Shown one piece after another: positions 1 through 8,349 of a DNA stretch of 55,802 nt. This DNA comes from Motilimonas sp. E26 (GTDB lineage Bacteria > Pseudomonadota > Gammaproteobacteria > Enterobacterales > CBDFNC01). The first letter of the stretch is position 1. Every line of letters starts with the position of its first letter. The notes below the pieces were generated by a model, which did no database searches, was not told the DNA's origin, and saw only the letters and a list, made by a program, of their open reading frames with translations. Made by a program: the position numbers and the translations under genes. Location of the stretch: NCBI RefSeq assembly GCF_021278025.1, contig NZ_JAIBHJ010000002.1, positions 77,141-132,942 of the forward strand, read 5' to 3'.

Positions 1-144
1 GTTGAACCAACTGTTGAACCAACTGTTGAACCAACTGTTGAACCAACTGTTGAACCAACTGTTGAACCAACTGTTGAACCAACTGTTGAGCCAACTGTTG
101 AACCAACTGTTGAGCCAACTGTTGAACCAACAGTTGAGCCAACA
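1..144 (+). repeat. 12-bp tandem repeat coding for VEPT linker
   Basis: Twelve near-identical copies of GTTGAACCAACT run from the left edge, with GAA/GAG and ACT/ACA variation towards the end. The 12-bp period keeps the frame and encodes Val-Glu-Pro-Thr, a flexible linker. The array probably continues left of the window. Confidence 0.9.
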
Positions 145-549
145 CAGCCACCAGCTGGTGCTATCGTTTGGGTACCAGGTCAAACTGCTGTTAACAACGG
201 TGACCTAGTAACTTACAACGGCCTATGTTTTGTAGCTAAGAACAACCCTGGTACTTGGGAATCTCCAGCTGCAGGCGGCAACTGGTTCTGGACTGAAGTT
301 CAATGTGAAGGCGGCGTAACACCTACTGTTGCACCTACAGCTGAGCCTACAGTTGCTCCAACTGTAGCACCTACTGTTGAGCCAACTGTTGCTCCTACTA
401 CTGAGCCAGGTAACACTACTTGGAGTGCTGAAGCTGTTTACAACAAAGGCGATACTGTAATCGTTAATGGCGTAACTTACACAGCTAAGTGGTGGACAAC
501 AGGTGAAAACCCTGAGACTACTGGTCCATGGGGCGTATGGTCTAAATAA
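1..549 (+). CDS. Secreted CBM5/12 carbohydrate-binding protein, 3' end only
   Basis: This is the C-terminal part of a larger exported protein whose start lies outside the window. The open frame is frame 1 and ends at TAA 547-549. It reads as about twelve VEPT units, then a module of about 48 residues ([10 protein letters not shown] ... WFWTEVQC), a second Pro-Thr linker ([12 protein letters not shown]), and a final module ([12 protein letters not shown] ... [12 protein letters not shown] ... WGVWSK). The last module has the aromatic pattern of CBM5/12 chitin/cellulose-binding modules, including the WW pair and the terminal W-x-V-W. The first module is a more distant relative. The catalytic or N-terminal part, perhaps a chitinase, LPMO or cellulase, is not visible, so the enzyme class is unknown. 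The linker resembles those at about 39.5 kb and 44.7 kb. Confidence 0.85.
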   Translation, partial: VEPTVEPTVEPTVEPTVEPTVEPTVEPTVEPTVEPTVEPTVEPTVEPTQPPAGAIVWVPGQTAVNNGDLVTYNGLCFVAKNNPGTWESPAAGGNWFWTEVQCEGGVTPTVAPTAEPTVAPTVAPTVEPTVAPTTEPGNTTWSAEAVYNKGDTVIVNGVTYTAKWWTTGENPETTGPWGVWSK

Positions 550-577
550 TAGCTAGTTAGATTTTCTAACTCACTTT

Positions 578-603
578 AAGGGATGCTTCGGCATCCCTTT
601 TTT
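578..603 (+). terminator. Rho-independent terminator of the CBM5/12 gene
   Basis: Stem GGGATGC / GCATCCC with a TTCG tetraloop, extended by A-T pairs and followed by six Ts, lies 29 bases after the stop codon. Confidence 0.93.
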
Positions 604-716
604 GATCTTTACTATCTTTCATGTAATCCCCATACAAACGCCATCAAAACGTAATAAAGTTACACTCAATACGATAATCACGACAAAACAATTGACGCAA
701 ATCACATAAAAAAGCC

Positions 717-780
717 CAAAGAGATATAGATCACACTTTTCTGTAATTATTTTACACAAAAGTATTGAAAAGTGTGATCT
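717..780 (+). promoter_or_regulatory. CRP-like site within a long inverted repeat
   Basis: Positions 717-738 match the E. coli CRP consensus at 17 of 22 positions by hand alignment, with a strong right half (AGATCACA) and a weaker left half (AGAGA). The strong half is also one arm of a perfect 14-bp inverted repeat, 728-741 against 767-780, so a second TGTGATCT half-site lies on the other side. The pair sits 85-137 bases before the small ORF at 865. CRP binding is inferred from the half-sites only. Confidence 0.5.
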
Positions 781-864
781 GACGCAGTATGATGAACTCG
801 TTCCTTAAGAAAGGGACAAAGAGAAAACTTAGATAAACAACTTAAGTCAAATAGAGGTAATATT

Positions 865-987
865 ATGTTATTAGGTAGCTCAGCATTAGACTTTACACGT
901 GCAACAATTCAAGAGCGCGAAGCACAACGTAAAGCAGGTTTAAACTTAAACTTTTTCGCAAAAAAGAAAGAGAAAAAAGTTAAATAA
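865..987 (+). CDS. Small basic protein of 40 residues, unknown
   Basis: The ORF begins MLLGSSALDF and ends with a run of lysines (FFAKKKEKKVK). An AGAGGTAA ribosome binding site lies five bases before the ATG, and a CRP-like region lies upstream. The middle (RATIQEREAQRKAG) could form an amphipathic charged helix. There is no signal peptide or membrane span. A perfect 9-bp palindrome (998-1017) follows the stop but lacks a T-run. I do not recognise the family. The good RBS, own control region and isolated position favour a real small gene, but the length alone cannot prove it. Confidence 0.5.
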   Translation: MLLGSSALDFTRATIQEREAQRKAGLNLNFFAKKKEKKVK

Positions 988-1123
988 TTAACCTAACAAT
1001 GCTTAACATTAAGCATTAAAAAGCAGTAAATTTAGTAAGAAAAGAAAGTAAAGCATCGACAGAGAATAGCTCCAATCATGGAGCAAAAGACACACCTCCC
1101 CTGCCATTCAAAAATTCAACAAA

Positions 1124-1636
1124 TTAAACTTTTTTTTCCAAACTATAAACCAACACGGGTTTATCATAAAAATGCGTTTCTCGCTCTAGCTTAAAACCAG
1201 AACTCTCAGCCACCCGCTTTGACGCTTCATTATTATCAGCAATGAATGATATCAGCCTGTCCAACCCTAATTGATTAAACGCATAATCTGTCGCCGCTCG
1301 AGCAGCTTCACTCGCCAGCCCTTGCCCCCAATAATCAGGTAATAAACGATAGACCAGCTCAATCTCGTCTTTACCCTCAAGACGATGAAAAAAGTGGCCG
1401 CAAAACCCGATTACTCGTTCATCTGCTTTACTGTGCACCGCCCACAAACTAAAACCTTTACTCGCGTAAGTATCAAGAATGCTGTCAAGAAATGTATTGG
1501 CTTGTTTACGATTGAGCGGCCCGCTAATAGAGAACTTCATTACTTGCCGATTAGACATAATCTTATAAATAACATCAACATCTTCAGGCTCAAAAAAGCG
1601 CAGTATCAAGCGTTCGGTTTCTGCAATAGTTGGCAT
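1124..1636 (-). CDS. GNAT-family N-acetyltransferase, RimJ/RimL-like
   Basis: A GNAT protein of about 170 residues that would transfer acetyl from acetyl-CoA to an amine; the substrate is not known. The N-terminal ETERLILRFFEPED is typical of the RimJ/RimL-like group. The acetyl-CoA loop is seen as YRLLPDYWGQGLASEAARAATDYAF, followed by GLDRLISFIADNNEASKRVAESSGF, the usual beta5-alpha4 motif of the family. I chose the ATG at 1636 because GGAG lies at a suitable distance before it; another ATG five codons upstream (1651) is possible. It stands alone, convergent with nothing, downstream of hemE on the same strand but separated from it by a terminator. Confidence 0.85.
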   Translation of the reverse strand: MPTIAETERLILRFFEPEDVDVIYKIMSNRQVMKFSISGPLNRKQANTFLDSILDTYASKGFSLWAVHSKADERVIGFCGHFFHRLEGKDEIELVYRLLPDYWGQGLASEAARAATDYAFNQLGLDRLISFIADNNEASKRVAESSGFKLERETHFYDKPVLVYSLEKKV

Positions 1637-1780
1637 ATCATCTAGCTCCATACATCAGGGGGGAAGTTAATCATACCAATGGTTATCGCCATATTAAAAC
1701 GCAAAAGGTATAAAGACGGTTAATACGCAGGCTAAGCTTAGGCGAGGAAGTTGTCCCTATCAAATTTATCCAGTAGACAC

Positions 1781-1817
1781 AAAAAAGCCACTAATGGGAC
1801 AACCCCTTAGTGGCTTT
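1781..1817 (-). terminator. Rho-independent terminator of hemE
   Basis: On the minus strand an AAAGCCACTAA / TTAGTGGCTTT stem ends in six Ts (1781-1786 as A on the plus strand), 18 bases after the hemE stop. Confidence 0.9.
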
Positions 1818-1834
1818 AACAGCTAAGAGTTAAA

Positions 1835-2899
1835 TTATTTGTGGTACGGCTGACTTAATTCATGCACAGCATCAATAAACACACCAGCATGATCTGGATC
1901 GACGTCTAAATGAATTCCGTGTCCCAAATTGAATACGTGCCCCGTGCCTTCACCAAAATCAGACAGTATATGCGCCACTTCTTCACGAATACGTTGTGGT
2001 GAAGCATACAACATCGAAGGGTCCATATTACCTTGCAACGCCACTTTGTCACCAACACGGGCTTTAGCATTGGCAATATCTATGGTCCAATCTAAGCCTA
2101 CAGCATCACAGCCTGTTGCCGCGATATCTTCAAGCCACATGCCACCATTTTTAGTAAATAACGTTACAGGCACCTTACGGCCGTCATTTTCACGAGTGAG
2201 GCCATCAACAATTTTCGCCATATATTGCAGTGAAAACTCACGGTAATCTCGCGGTGATAACACCCCGCCCCAAGTATCAAAAATCATTAATGATTGTGCA
2301 CCAGCTGCCACTTGAGCATTGAGGTAGCTAATCACTGAATCTGCCACTTTATCGAGCAGTAAATGCAGTGTTTTGGGCTCAGCAAATGCCATTTTCTTAA
2401 TCTTAGTAAAAGCTTTTGATGAGCCACCTTCTACCATGTAAGTCGCTAAGGTCCAGGGGCTACCCGAAAAGCCTATCAACGGCACTTCACCTTTTAATTC
2501 TCGGCGAATAGTGCGTACTGCATTCATCACATACTGCAACTCACCTTCAGGATCAGGTATGCCAATTTTATCAACATCAGCCTTACAAGTGATTGGACGC
2601 TCAAACTTAGGACCTTCACCGGTTTCAAAATACAAACCTAACCCCATCGCATCAGGGATCGTTAAAATATCCGAAAACAAAATCGCAGCATCAAGGGGAA
2701 AACGGCGCAGTGGCTGCAGTGTCACTTCACAGGCTAACTCAGCATTTTTACATAACGACATAAAATCGCCAGCCTGCGCGCGCGTCGCTTTATATTCTGG
2801 TAAATAGCGGCCTGCTTGACGCATCATCCATACTGGCGTTTTGTCGACAGGCTGTTTTAGCAGCGCTCTAAGGTAACGATCATTTTTTAACTCGTTCAT
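1835..2899 (-). CDS. hemE: Uroporphyrinogen decarboxylase
   Basis: Cytoplasmic haem-biosynthesis enzyme that decarboxylates the four acetate side chains of uroporphyrinogen III to give coproporphyrinogen III. At 354 residues it has the usual length. The N-terminal signature [15 protein letters not shown] (about residues 22-36) carries the conserved Arg pair, and [14 protein letters not shown] contains the catalytic Asp. [16 protein letters not shown] and the C-terminal FNLGHGI are also diagnostic. The ATG has GGAAG upstream. A terminator follows directly, so it is the last gene of its transcript; nudC lies upstream on the same strand after a gap of 95 bases. Confidence 0.98.
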   Translation of the reverse strand: MNELKNDRYLRALLKQPVDKTPVWMMRQAGRYLPEYKATRAQAGDFMSLCKNAELACEVTLQPLRRFPLDAAILFSDILTIPDAMGLGLYFETGEGPKFERPITCKADVDKIGIPDPEGELQYVMNAVRTIRRELKGEVPLIGFSGSPWTLATYMVEGGSSKAFTKIKKMAFAEPKTLHLLLDKVADSVISYLNAQVAAGAQSLMIFDTWGGVLSPRDYREFSLQYMAKIVDGLTRENDGRKVPVTLFTKNGGMWLEDIAATGCDAVGLDWTIDIANAKARVGDKVALQGNMDPSMLYASPQRIREEVAHILSDFGEGTGHVFNLGHGIHLDVDPDHAGVFIDAVHELSQPYHK

Positions 2900-2994
2900 A
2901 AAACTTCCATTGCATTGATTCTGTCGCGAATTGTAGCAAAGCCCATCACCAAGGGAAAAGTAAATGTCAGCTTAATAGCCATTACTTGCCGTGA

Positions 2995-3903
2995 TTAACG
3001 ACATCGCTGACGCACTTTTTCGATTAACAGACGCGCAATGGTGCCATGTGGTGGTAACAAAGGAAGGTTGTTAAAATCGTACCAATTAGCATCATTTAGC
3101 TCGTGCTTATCAATGTTCAATTCTCCACTATCATAATCAGCAATAAAGCCCATCATTAATGAATGGGGAAACGGCCAAGGCTGGCTTTTCACGTAGCTAA
3201 TATTTTTAACCTTGATCCCCGCTTCTTCAAACACCTCTCGCTCAACACACTGCTCTAACGTTTCACCAGCCTCGGTAAAGCCCGCTAAAGTAGTATAAAT
3301 CTCTTGCCCTGGCTTATTATGGCGTACATGGTTTGCTAACAATACTTGCTTACCTTTTCTGATGGCGACAATAATACAAGGAGAAACACGTGGATAGCAG
3401 CGGTGGCCACAGTCATAACACTTCATCGCTAGTTCCCAGTCAATACGGTGCATTTGCTTACCACATTGACCACAGAAACGATGTGTCGCAAGAAAATTAA
3501 CTATTTGAAAAGCCCGGCCAGCCAAATTGAATAAATCATCATGCACTTTACCCAGCAAATAGCGTAAACCTTGATATTCCCCTAGCCCCATATCTATCGA
3601 TGCATCAGTTAACTGGAATAAATAAGCTGGCGTGCCTTCAAATTCGCCAATATGAATACACGGCTCAAAGTCTAAATCTGGAAAAGGTAACTCCCTTAAA
3701 CAACCAAAAGGAACAGGCTGCGGCCCATTTGCCACAAGTAGCTGCCCATCACAGATAATAAACCACCATGCCACTAAATCTGGTGATAGATGGATTTGTT
3801 CATTTTGCAAAATTAAGTCCTCACAATTTCCATATAGCTCACAGTTATACATGAAGCCGGATTCAGTAACCAAATTAGAGTTGACGATAAGCCTGCTTTT
3901 CAT
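2995..3903 (-). CDS. nudC: NAD(+)/NADH pyrophosphatase NudC
   Basis: Nudix hydrolase that splits NADH to NMNH and AMP and removes NAD caps from RNA in E. coli. The 302-residue protein shows the NudC order: N-terminal domain, four-cysteine zinc ribbon (CGQCGKQM ... CYDCGHRC, about residues 144-170), then a Nudix box (GFTEAGETLEQCVEREVFEEAGI) and the NudC-specific SQPWPFPHSLMMGF motif. Only 45 bases separate it from divergent rsd, so the two promoters must overlap or lie inside the first codons. An internal Met at codon 18 is an alternative start, because no clear RBS precedes the first ATG. Confidence 0.95.
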   Translation of the reverse strand: MKSRLIVNSNLVTESGFMYNCELYGNCEDLILQNEQIHLSPDLVAWWFIICDGQLLVANGPQPVPFGCLRELPFPDLDFEPCIHIGEFEGTPAYLFQLTDASIDMGLGEYQGLRYLLGKVHDDLFNLAGRAFQIVNFLATHRFCGQCGKQMHRIDWELAMKCYDCGHRCYPRVSPCIIVAIRKGKQVLLANHVRHNKPGQEIYTTLAGFTEAGETLEQCVEREVFEEAGIKVKNISYVKSQPWPFPHSLMMGFIADYDSGELNIDKHELNDANWYDFNNLPLLPPHGTIARLLIEKVRQRCR

Positions 3904-3948
3904 TACTTATATCAATATGGCAATAAAAATAAAAACCAAGGACATAAT

Positions 3949-4428
3949 ATGCTAACCAAACTTGAACAAGCAAAACAGGAATGGGGTGGTACATCTCATA
4001 TTATTGACAATTGGTTAAATGACCGCCAAAAGGTACTAGTTGAATACTGCGAGCTTGCAGGCTTACCGCCTTACAGTAAAGAGCACCAAACACTTCCCTC
4101 GATAGAGCAAATACAAACCTTCTGCCAGTCTTTGGTTGATTACATGTCTACCGGACACTTTGAAATTTACGACCAAGTAGTTTCGGAATGCGAAAGACAC
4201 GGCGCTGAAAGCGCAAAATTAGCCCAAGATATTTATCCTCGCATCTCTACTACGACAGATACAGCGCTTGAGTTTAATGATAAATACGCCGAAAAAATTG
4301 ACGATGACACGTCGGTGGACTTCGATGCTGACCTATCAAAGCTTGGGCAAATTATGGAGCAGCGCTTTGAACTAGAAGATAAGTTGCTAGCGACCTTGCA
4401 TCAAAAGCATTTACAACCAGAAACTTAA
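3949..4428 (+). CDS. rsd: Regulator of sigma D (anti-sigma-70 factor Rsd)
   Basis: Rsd/AlgQ-family protein of 159 residues. In E. coli Rsd sequesters sigma-70 in stationary phase and also interacts with SpoT. The N-terminal segment MLTKLEQAKQEWGG followed by WLNDRQKVLVEYCELAGLPPY is the family signature, and the rest is mainly helical. An AAGGA site lies seven bases before the ATG. It is divergent from nudC, as in other gammaproteobacteria, and ends in a bidirectional terminator shared with fkpA. Confidence 0.95.
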   Translation: MLTKLEQAKQEWGGTSHIIDNWLNDRQKVLVEYCELAGLPPYSKEHQTLPSIEQIQTFCQSLVDYMSTGHFEIYDQVVSECERHGAESAKLAQDIYPRISTTTDTALEFNDKYAEKIDDDTSVDFDADLSKLGQIMEQRFELEDKLLATLHQKHLQPET

Positions 4429-4456
4429 ACAGCAGTTACAAACAGACACTACAAAT

Positions 4457-4486
4457 AAAAAAGGGCGCCTCAATGAGCGCCCTTTT
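4457..4486. terminator. Bidirectional terminator between rsd and fkpA
   Basis: The GGGCGC / GCGCCC stem is flanked by A-runs on the left and Ts on the right, so it can stop transcription from both sides of the convergent pair. Confidence 0.9.
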
Positions 4487-4521
4487 CACACCTGCTATTT
4501 AATAGCTAGTTAACAGCTAAA

Positions 4522-5349
4522 CTATTCAGCCGCTTTTTCATCTGCAACTACAGGCTCAGCCGCAGCTTTTTCAATTGACAGTAGTTCAACATCAAAAATC
4601 AGCGCAGAGTGCGGAGGAATATTACCTGCACCTTGGTCACCATACGCAAGCTCAGCAGGAATAGTGAACTGGTATTTTGAACCAACAGACATCAGTTGAA
4701 CACCTTCAGTCCAACCAGCTATCACGCGGTTAAGTGGGAAAGTAGCAGGTTGGCCACGAGTCATTGAGCTGTCAAATACTTCGCCATTTAACAAACGACC
4801 TTCGTAATGAACTGTTACCGTATCTTCAGCGTTTGGCTTGTCGCCTTCAGCTGCTGTTAATACTTGGTACTGTAAACCAGAATCCGTAGTGGTTACGCCT
4901 TCTTTTTTAGCATTTTCAGCTAGGTAAGCCGTCGCTTCAGTTTTCGCTTTTTCTGTTGCTTCAGCTTGTTTCGCTTGTGCAATCTCGCTTAACTTTTTGT
5001 CGTAAGCTTGCAATGTTGCAATCACGTCTTCATCTTTTAATTTCAGTTCGCCACGCAGCGCATCTGAAATACCAGCAATGATTTGCTCTTTGTCTAAAGT
5101 AACGCCTAGTTGCTCTTGCTCAGCTAACGTCTTTTCAATGTAACGAGAAACAGATGCACCAATCGCGTAAGCCGCTTTCGCATCTTCATTGGCAAACTCT
5201 GCCACAGGCGCAGTTTCAACTGCTGCCGATACCGCTTCAACAACTTCTGACTCAGCCGCTTTAGGGGCTGTTTCAGCTTGCTTATCATTACAACCAGCTG
5301 CAGCTAGTACAGCACCAGCAAGTAGCGATACCTTAAAAATATTATTCAT
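4522..5349 (-). CDS. fkpA: FKBP-type peptidyl-prolyl isomerase FkpA, exported
   Basis: Envelope proline isomerase and chaperone that assists folding of exported proteins. The start at 5349 is chosen because GGGAGAG lies eight bases upstream and the resulting N-terminus (MNNIFKVSLLAGAVLAAAGC) is an export signal ending in a lipobox-like AAGC, so it may be a lipoprotein. An Ala/Glu-rich stretch follows. The N-terminal dimerisation helices (about 45-140) and the FKBP domain (about 150-260: DSGLQYQVL, VHYEGRLLNGEVFDSS, ELAYGDQGAG.IPPHSALIFDVELL) are in the usual order. An acidic/Ala tail ends the protein. It is divergent from the WD40-slyX pair. Confidence 0.95.
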   Translation of the reverse strand: MNNIFKVSLLAGAVLAAAGCNDKQAETAPKAAESEVVEAVSAAVETAPVAEFANEDAKAAYAIGASVSRYIEKTLAEQEQLGVTLDKEQIIAGISDALRGELKLKDEDVIATLQAYDKKLSEIAQAKQAEATEKAKTEATAYLAENAKKEGVTTTDSGLQYQVLTAAEGDKPNAEDTVTVHYEGRLLNGEVFDSSMTRGQPATFPLNRVIAGWTEGVQLMSVGSKYQFTIPAELAYGDQGAGNIPPHSALIFDVELLSIEKAAAEPVVADEKAAE

Positions 5350-5480
5350 GTAAATAACTCTCCCAAAAAAAATTCGCCTCATCGCGCATAATCAAAACAC
5401 AAAGAGGGGCTTAGCGTAATAAATCCATTTATACTAACGCTATCACGCAGTAAACAAAACAAAATTAGTAGACTATAAAG

Positions 5481-6470
5481 ATGACAAAAGGTGCAATCTT
5501 TTTATCTGTGATCTCGGCAATCTTGTTAACTGCTTGCAGCGGTGAGCAACTGTCAGCCACAAAAATCGAACACGCTGTTGAAGGCGCGTATGCTGCCGAC
5601 ATCTCAACAGATGGACATTACAGTGTTATTTCATCCATCCACCACGGCATTAGCCTATGGGACAATAAGAAAAATGCGCTTAAATATCAATGGAGCCATC
5701 AAAATGATGCGCAAAATGGGGTATTTTTAACGAAATTTTCTGATGATGCCAGTCATGTCGTCACCGCGAGCAGTGATGAGTTCGTCGTCTGGGATGTGGC
5801 AACGGGTGAAGCCAAAGGCTATTACAAAATCCCTGAATCGAATATTCGTGACATCGTCATCTCGGCGCAAGGACGTTACGTGCTATATGGCTTAGCAACC
5901 GGTAAAGCCGTACATATCGATTTAAATACCGGGAGACGCATCGAGTTTCTCGGCCATACAGAAAAAATAAATGCGGTGGATATGTCAGCCAACGGTCACT
6001 ATGCGTTAACCGGTGGTAATGATTATACAGCCTACTTCTGGGATACCCGCACAGCACAAGTACTGCATCGCTTTTCTCATCCTAGCCGGGTCACTATGGT
6101 TAAACTAGAGCGAGAAGGTAAATATATATTTACCGCAGACAACCAAAAACAAGCCAACATCTGGGACATGCGCAGCGGCCAACCGGTAAGTCGGTTAAAC
6201 TATCTAGCCCGCCAAGAGATCTTCAGCAGCGTGCGCTTTGTTGAACAAGGCAAATATCTTTTAACGGGCTCTCCGTCTCGCATGCTGGCACTGTGGGACT
6301 CAAAAACCGGTCAACAATTACAGAAGTGGCATGTCAGCCCAAGAAAAAACAGCCGTCCGAAAAGCGCTGTTGTATACTCAGCCACCTTAGCAGATGGGCA
6401 AATTCTTAGTGAAAGCTCGGCTGGCCTTCTCGAAACTTGGACTTTAGATAAGAGCATATCCCATGAATAA
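5481..6470 (+). CDS. WD40-repeat lipoprotein
   Basis: The 329-residue protein starts with a lipoprotein signal (MTKGAIFLSVISAILLTAC, Cys19). The remainder is a beta-propeller of about seven WD40-like blades; endings such as HGISLWD, EFVVWD, YTAYFWD, QANIWD and RMLALWD repeat about every 40 residues. WD40 propellers bind other proteins, and no enzyme motif is visible. It overlaps slyX by eight bases and faces fkpA, an arrangement I recall from Shewanella-like genomes. A role in envelope protein assembly is only suggested by that position. Confidence 0.9.
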   Translation: MTKGAIFLSVISAILLTACSGEQLSATKIEHAVEGAYAADISTDGHYSVISSIHHGISLWDNKKNALKYQWSHQNDAQNGVFLTKFSDDASHVVTASSDEFVVWDVATGEAKGYYKIPESNIRDIVISAQGRYVLYGLATGKAVHIDLNTGRRIEFLGHTEKINAVDMSANGHYALTGGNDYTAYFWDTRTAQVLHRFSHPSRVTMVKLEREGKYIFTADNQKQANIWDMRSGQPVSRLNYLARQEIFSSVRFVEQGKYLLTGSPSRMLALWDSKTGQQLQKWHVSPRKNSRPKSAVVYSATLADGQILSESSAGLLETWTLDKSISHE

Positions 6471-6684
6471 CCTTGAAGATGTATTGAAGCGACTGGAATA
6501 CTTAGAAACAAAAGTTGCCTTCCAAGACGACACCATAGAAGCGTTAAATACTGAAATCGCATCGATGCAAAACCGCCTTGAAATACAACGTGAGCAAATG
6601 AAGTACCTAGTGAATAAAGTCAAAGATGTGCAAAGTGGGCAAATCGCTCGCGAAGAAGACGAAACGCCTCCTCCTCATTATTAA
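6463..6684 (+). CDS. slyX: SlyX family protein
   Basis: Small cytoplasmic coiled-coil protein of 73 residues (LEDVLKRLEYLETKVAFQDDTIEALNTEI). It has the conserved family C-terminal Pro-Pro-His-Tyr (PPPHY). The function is not established; it is named for its place beside slyD. The start codon lies within the end of the WD40 gene, with an 8-base overlap that implies translational coupling. Confidence 0.95.
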   Translation: MNNLEDVLKRLEYLETKVAFQDDTIEALNTEIASMQNRLEIQREQMKYLVNKVKDVQSGQIAREEDETPPPHY

Positions 6685-6707
6685 TATATTGCCGCTAAGC
6701 TAGGTTA

Positions 6708-6732
6708 GCTCTGCTGATTCCCTCAGCAGAGC
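6708..6732. terminator. Hairpin after slyX, possible weak terminator
   Basis: A perfect 10-bp stem (GCTCTGCTGA / TCAGCAGAGC) with a five-base loop lies 24 bases after slyX. No T-run follows on either strand, so termination is uncertain. Confidence 0.5.
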
Positions 6733-6883
6733 AGGCTATGATACCTTGAGAATAAATGGTTAAAACACTGCGCCACAACTCGCCCCTTTTATTCCAGCAG
6801 CTAAGCTATCACTATCAAGCCGCGTATTAGCATCATTAATTCACTGCAAACATCCACTTGCCAAAGAAATAAGGGTTTAGTTT

Positions 6884-8347
6884 ATGCTAGAGCAAGGGCG
6901 ACAGGTTATTAATTACCTGCAACAACACGGCGTCGATTACGCCGATATTCGCATCCATCAATTGGACGAAGAAGAAACCATTGCCACTATGAAAGGCGAT
7001 GTTGATAAATATAATCTGGTTAGCAAACAAGGCTATGGTATTCGTGTATTAGTGAATGGCGCGTGGGGCTTTGCATCCAGTGAGGTGATGACCTTAACGG
7101 CGATGCAGCAAACTGGCCATCAAGCCATTGCAAAGGCAAAAAACGCTAGCGACTATATTCAACAAAAAGTCAGACTTGCACCAAAAGCAGTTATTCAAGA
7201 TAGCTACTCCTCACCCTGTCAAATCGATCCCTTTACCGTTTCTACTCAAGACAAACTGGCACGCTTATTACAACTCGATAGCCAGCTGGCTGATAAGCGC
7301 TTTGATTATTGGGGCGTATCGGCCAGCTTCTACAAGCGCGATATCCTCTATATTGACAGTGAAGGCAGTGAGATTCGTCGCCACCTAATTGAACTCGATG
7401 CCGAGCTATTTGCCTACGCCAAAGACCAAAACGGTGAGCAATGTCGTCGCACCTTCAACTTACCACAAGACGCCAACGGCACCACTGGCTGGGAAAACAT
7501 CATCAACGATGCTCAGTTTGATCACACCGCCCGCATCCGCGAAGAGTTACTGGCATTACTCGATGCCCCTGAGTGTGAAAAAGAAGTATGTGACGTGATT
7601 TTATTGCCTGAGATGATGGCATTGCAAACCCACGAAACCATCGGTCATGCCTTAGAGCTCGATCGCATTTTAGGCTATGAGTTGTCGTATGCCGGCGGTT
7701 CACACGTGGATTTAGCCGATTTTGGTCAATTGCAGTTTGGTAGTCACAAGCTCACAGCGCGCGCCGATGGCACAGTGGCTAACTCACCCGGCTCTATTGG
7801 TTATGATGACGATGGCGTTAAAGCGCGCAATGTCACCTTAATCAAAAACGGTGTGTTGCAAGATGCCATCACCTCACGCCAAATGATCATGGAAGCCAAC
7901 GCCAAAGCGGGCCGTACTATTTTTAGTGCGTCAGGCGCCACCAGCCGTGCGCAAAACTACAGTAATCTACCCATCGAGCGCATGAACAACATCAACATTG
8001 ATCCCGGCCAAGATGGCAGTCTGGCCGATATCATTGCCGCCACTGAAAACGGCTTGTTAATGGAAACCCCACGCTCATGGTCGATTGGCTCTAATCGTGA
8101 AAACTTCCATTTTGCTACCGAAGTTGCGTGGAAAATTAAACACGGCAAGATCACCCACATAGTGCGCAATGCTACCTACCGCGGTGATAGCCTGAGCTTC
8201 TGGAACGCCCTCGATATGGTAGGTGATGAACGAACTTGGCAGCTGCAACCTGTGTTTCAATGTGGTAAAGGCCAGCCCAATCAAATAATGCGCTTAGCCC
8301 ACGGCATTCCTGCCTGCCGCTTTAAAAACGTTCAGGTAGGAGAGTAA
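6884..8347 (+). CDS. TldD-like metallopeptidase, divergent paralogue
   Basis: TldD/PmbA-family protein of 487 residues. The family forms heterodimeric metalloproteases; the E. coli pair degrades unfolded peptides and matures microcin B17. The zinc-binding helix is visible as HETIGHALELD (His250), matching the HExxxH-x-E-x-D pattern of the catalytic subunit. The C-terminal IGYDDDGVKARNVTLIKNGVLQDAITSR corresponds to the conserved TldD core. The sequence is clearly unlike canonical E. coli TldD (HEAVGHGLEGD). It is followed after two bases by a TldE/PmbA-like partner. The true substrate is unknown. Confidence 0.88.
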   Translation: MLEQGRQVINYLQQHGVDYADIRIHQLDEEETIATMKGDVDKYNLVSKQGYGIRVLVNGAWGFASSEVMTLTAMQQTGHQAIAKAKNASDYIQQKVRLAPKAVIQDSYSSPCQIDPFTVSTQDKLARLLQLDSQLADKRFDYWGVSASFYKRDILYIDSEGSEIRRHLIELDAELFAYAKDQNGEQCRRTFNLPQDANGTTGWENIINDAQFDHTARIREELLALLDAPECEKEVCDVILLPEMMALQTHETIGHALELDRILGYELSYAGGSHVDLADFGQLQFGSHKLTARADGTVANSPGSIGYDDDGVKARNVTLIKNGVLQDAITSRQMIMEANAKAGRTIFSASGATSRAQNYSNLPIERMNNINIDPGQDGSLADIIAATENGLLMETPRSWSIGSNRENFHFATEVAWKIKHGKITHIVRNATYRGDSLSFWNALDMVGDERTWQLQPVFQCGKGQPNQIMRLAHGIPACRFKNVQVGE

Positions 8348-8349
8348 TC

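Noticed and set aside
2-208. Open frame of repeated Asn-Gln-Leu-Leu
   Set aside because: It is the +1 frame of the VEPT repeat; frame 1 continues into the CBM modules and carries the real protein.
6708-6732. Hairpin considered as an RNA gene
   Set aside because: It is too short, has no promoter, and is best read as a weak terminator.
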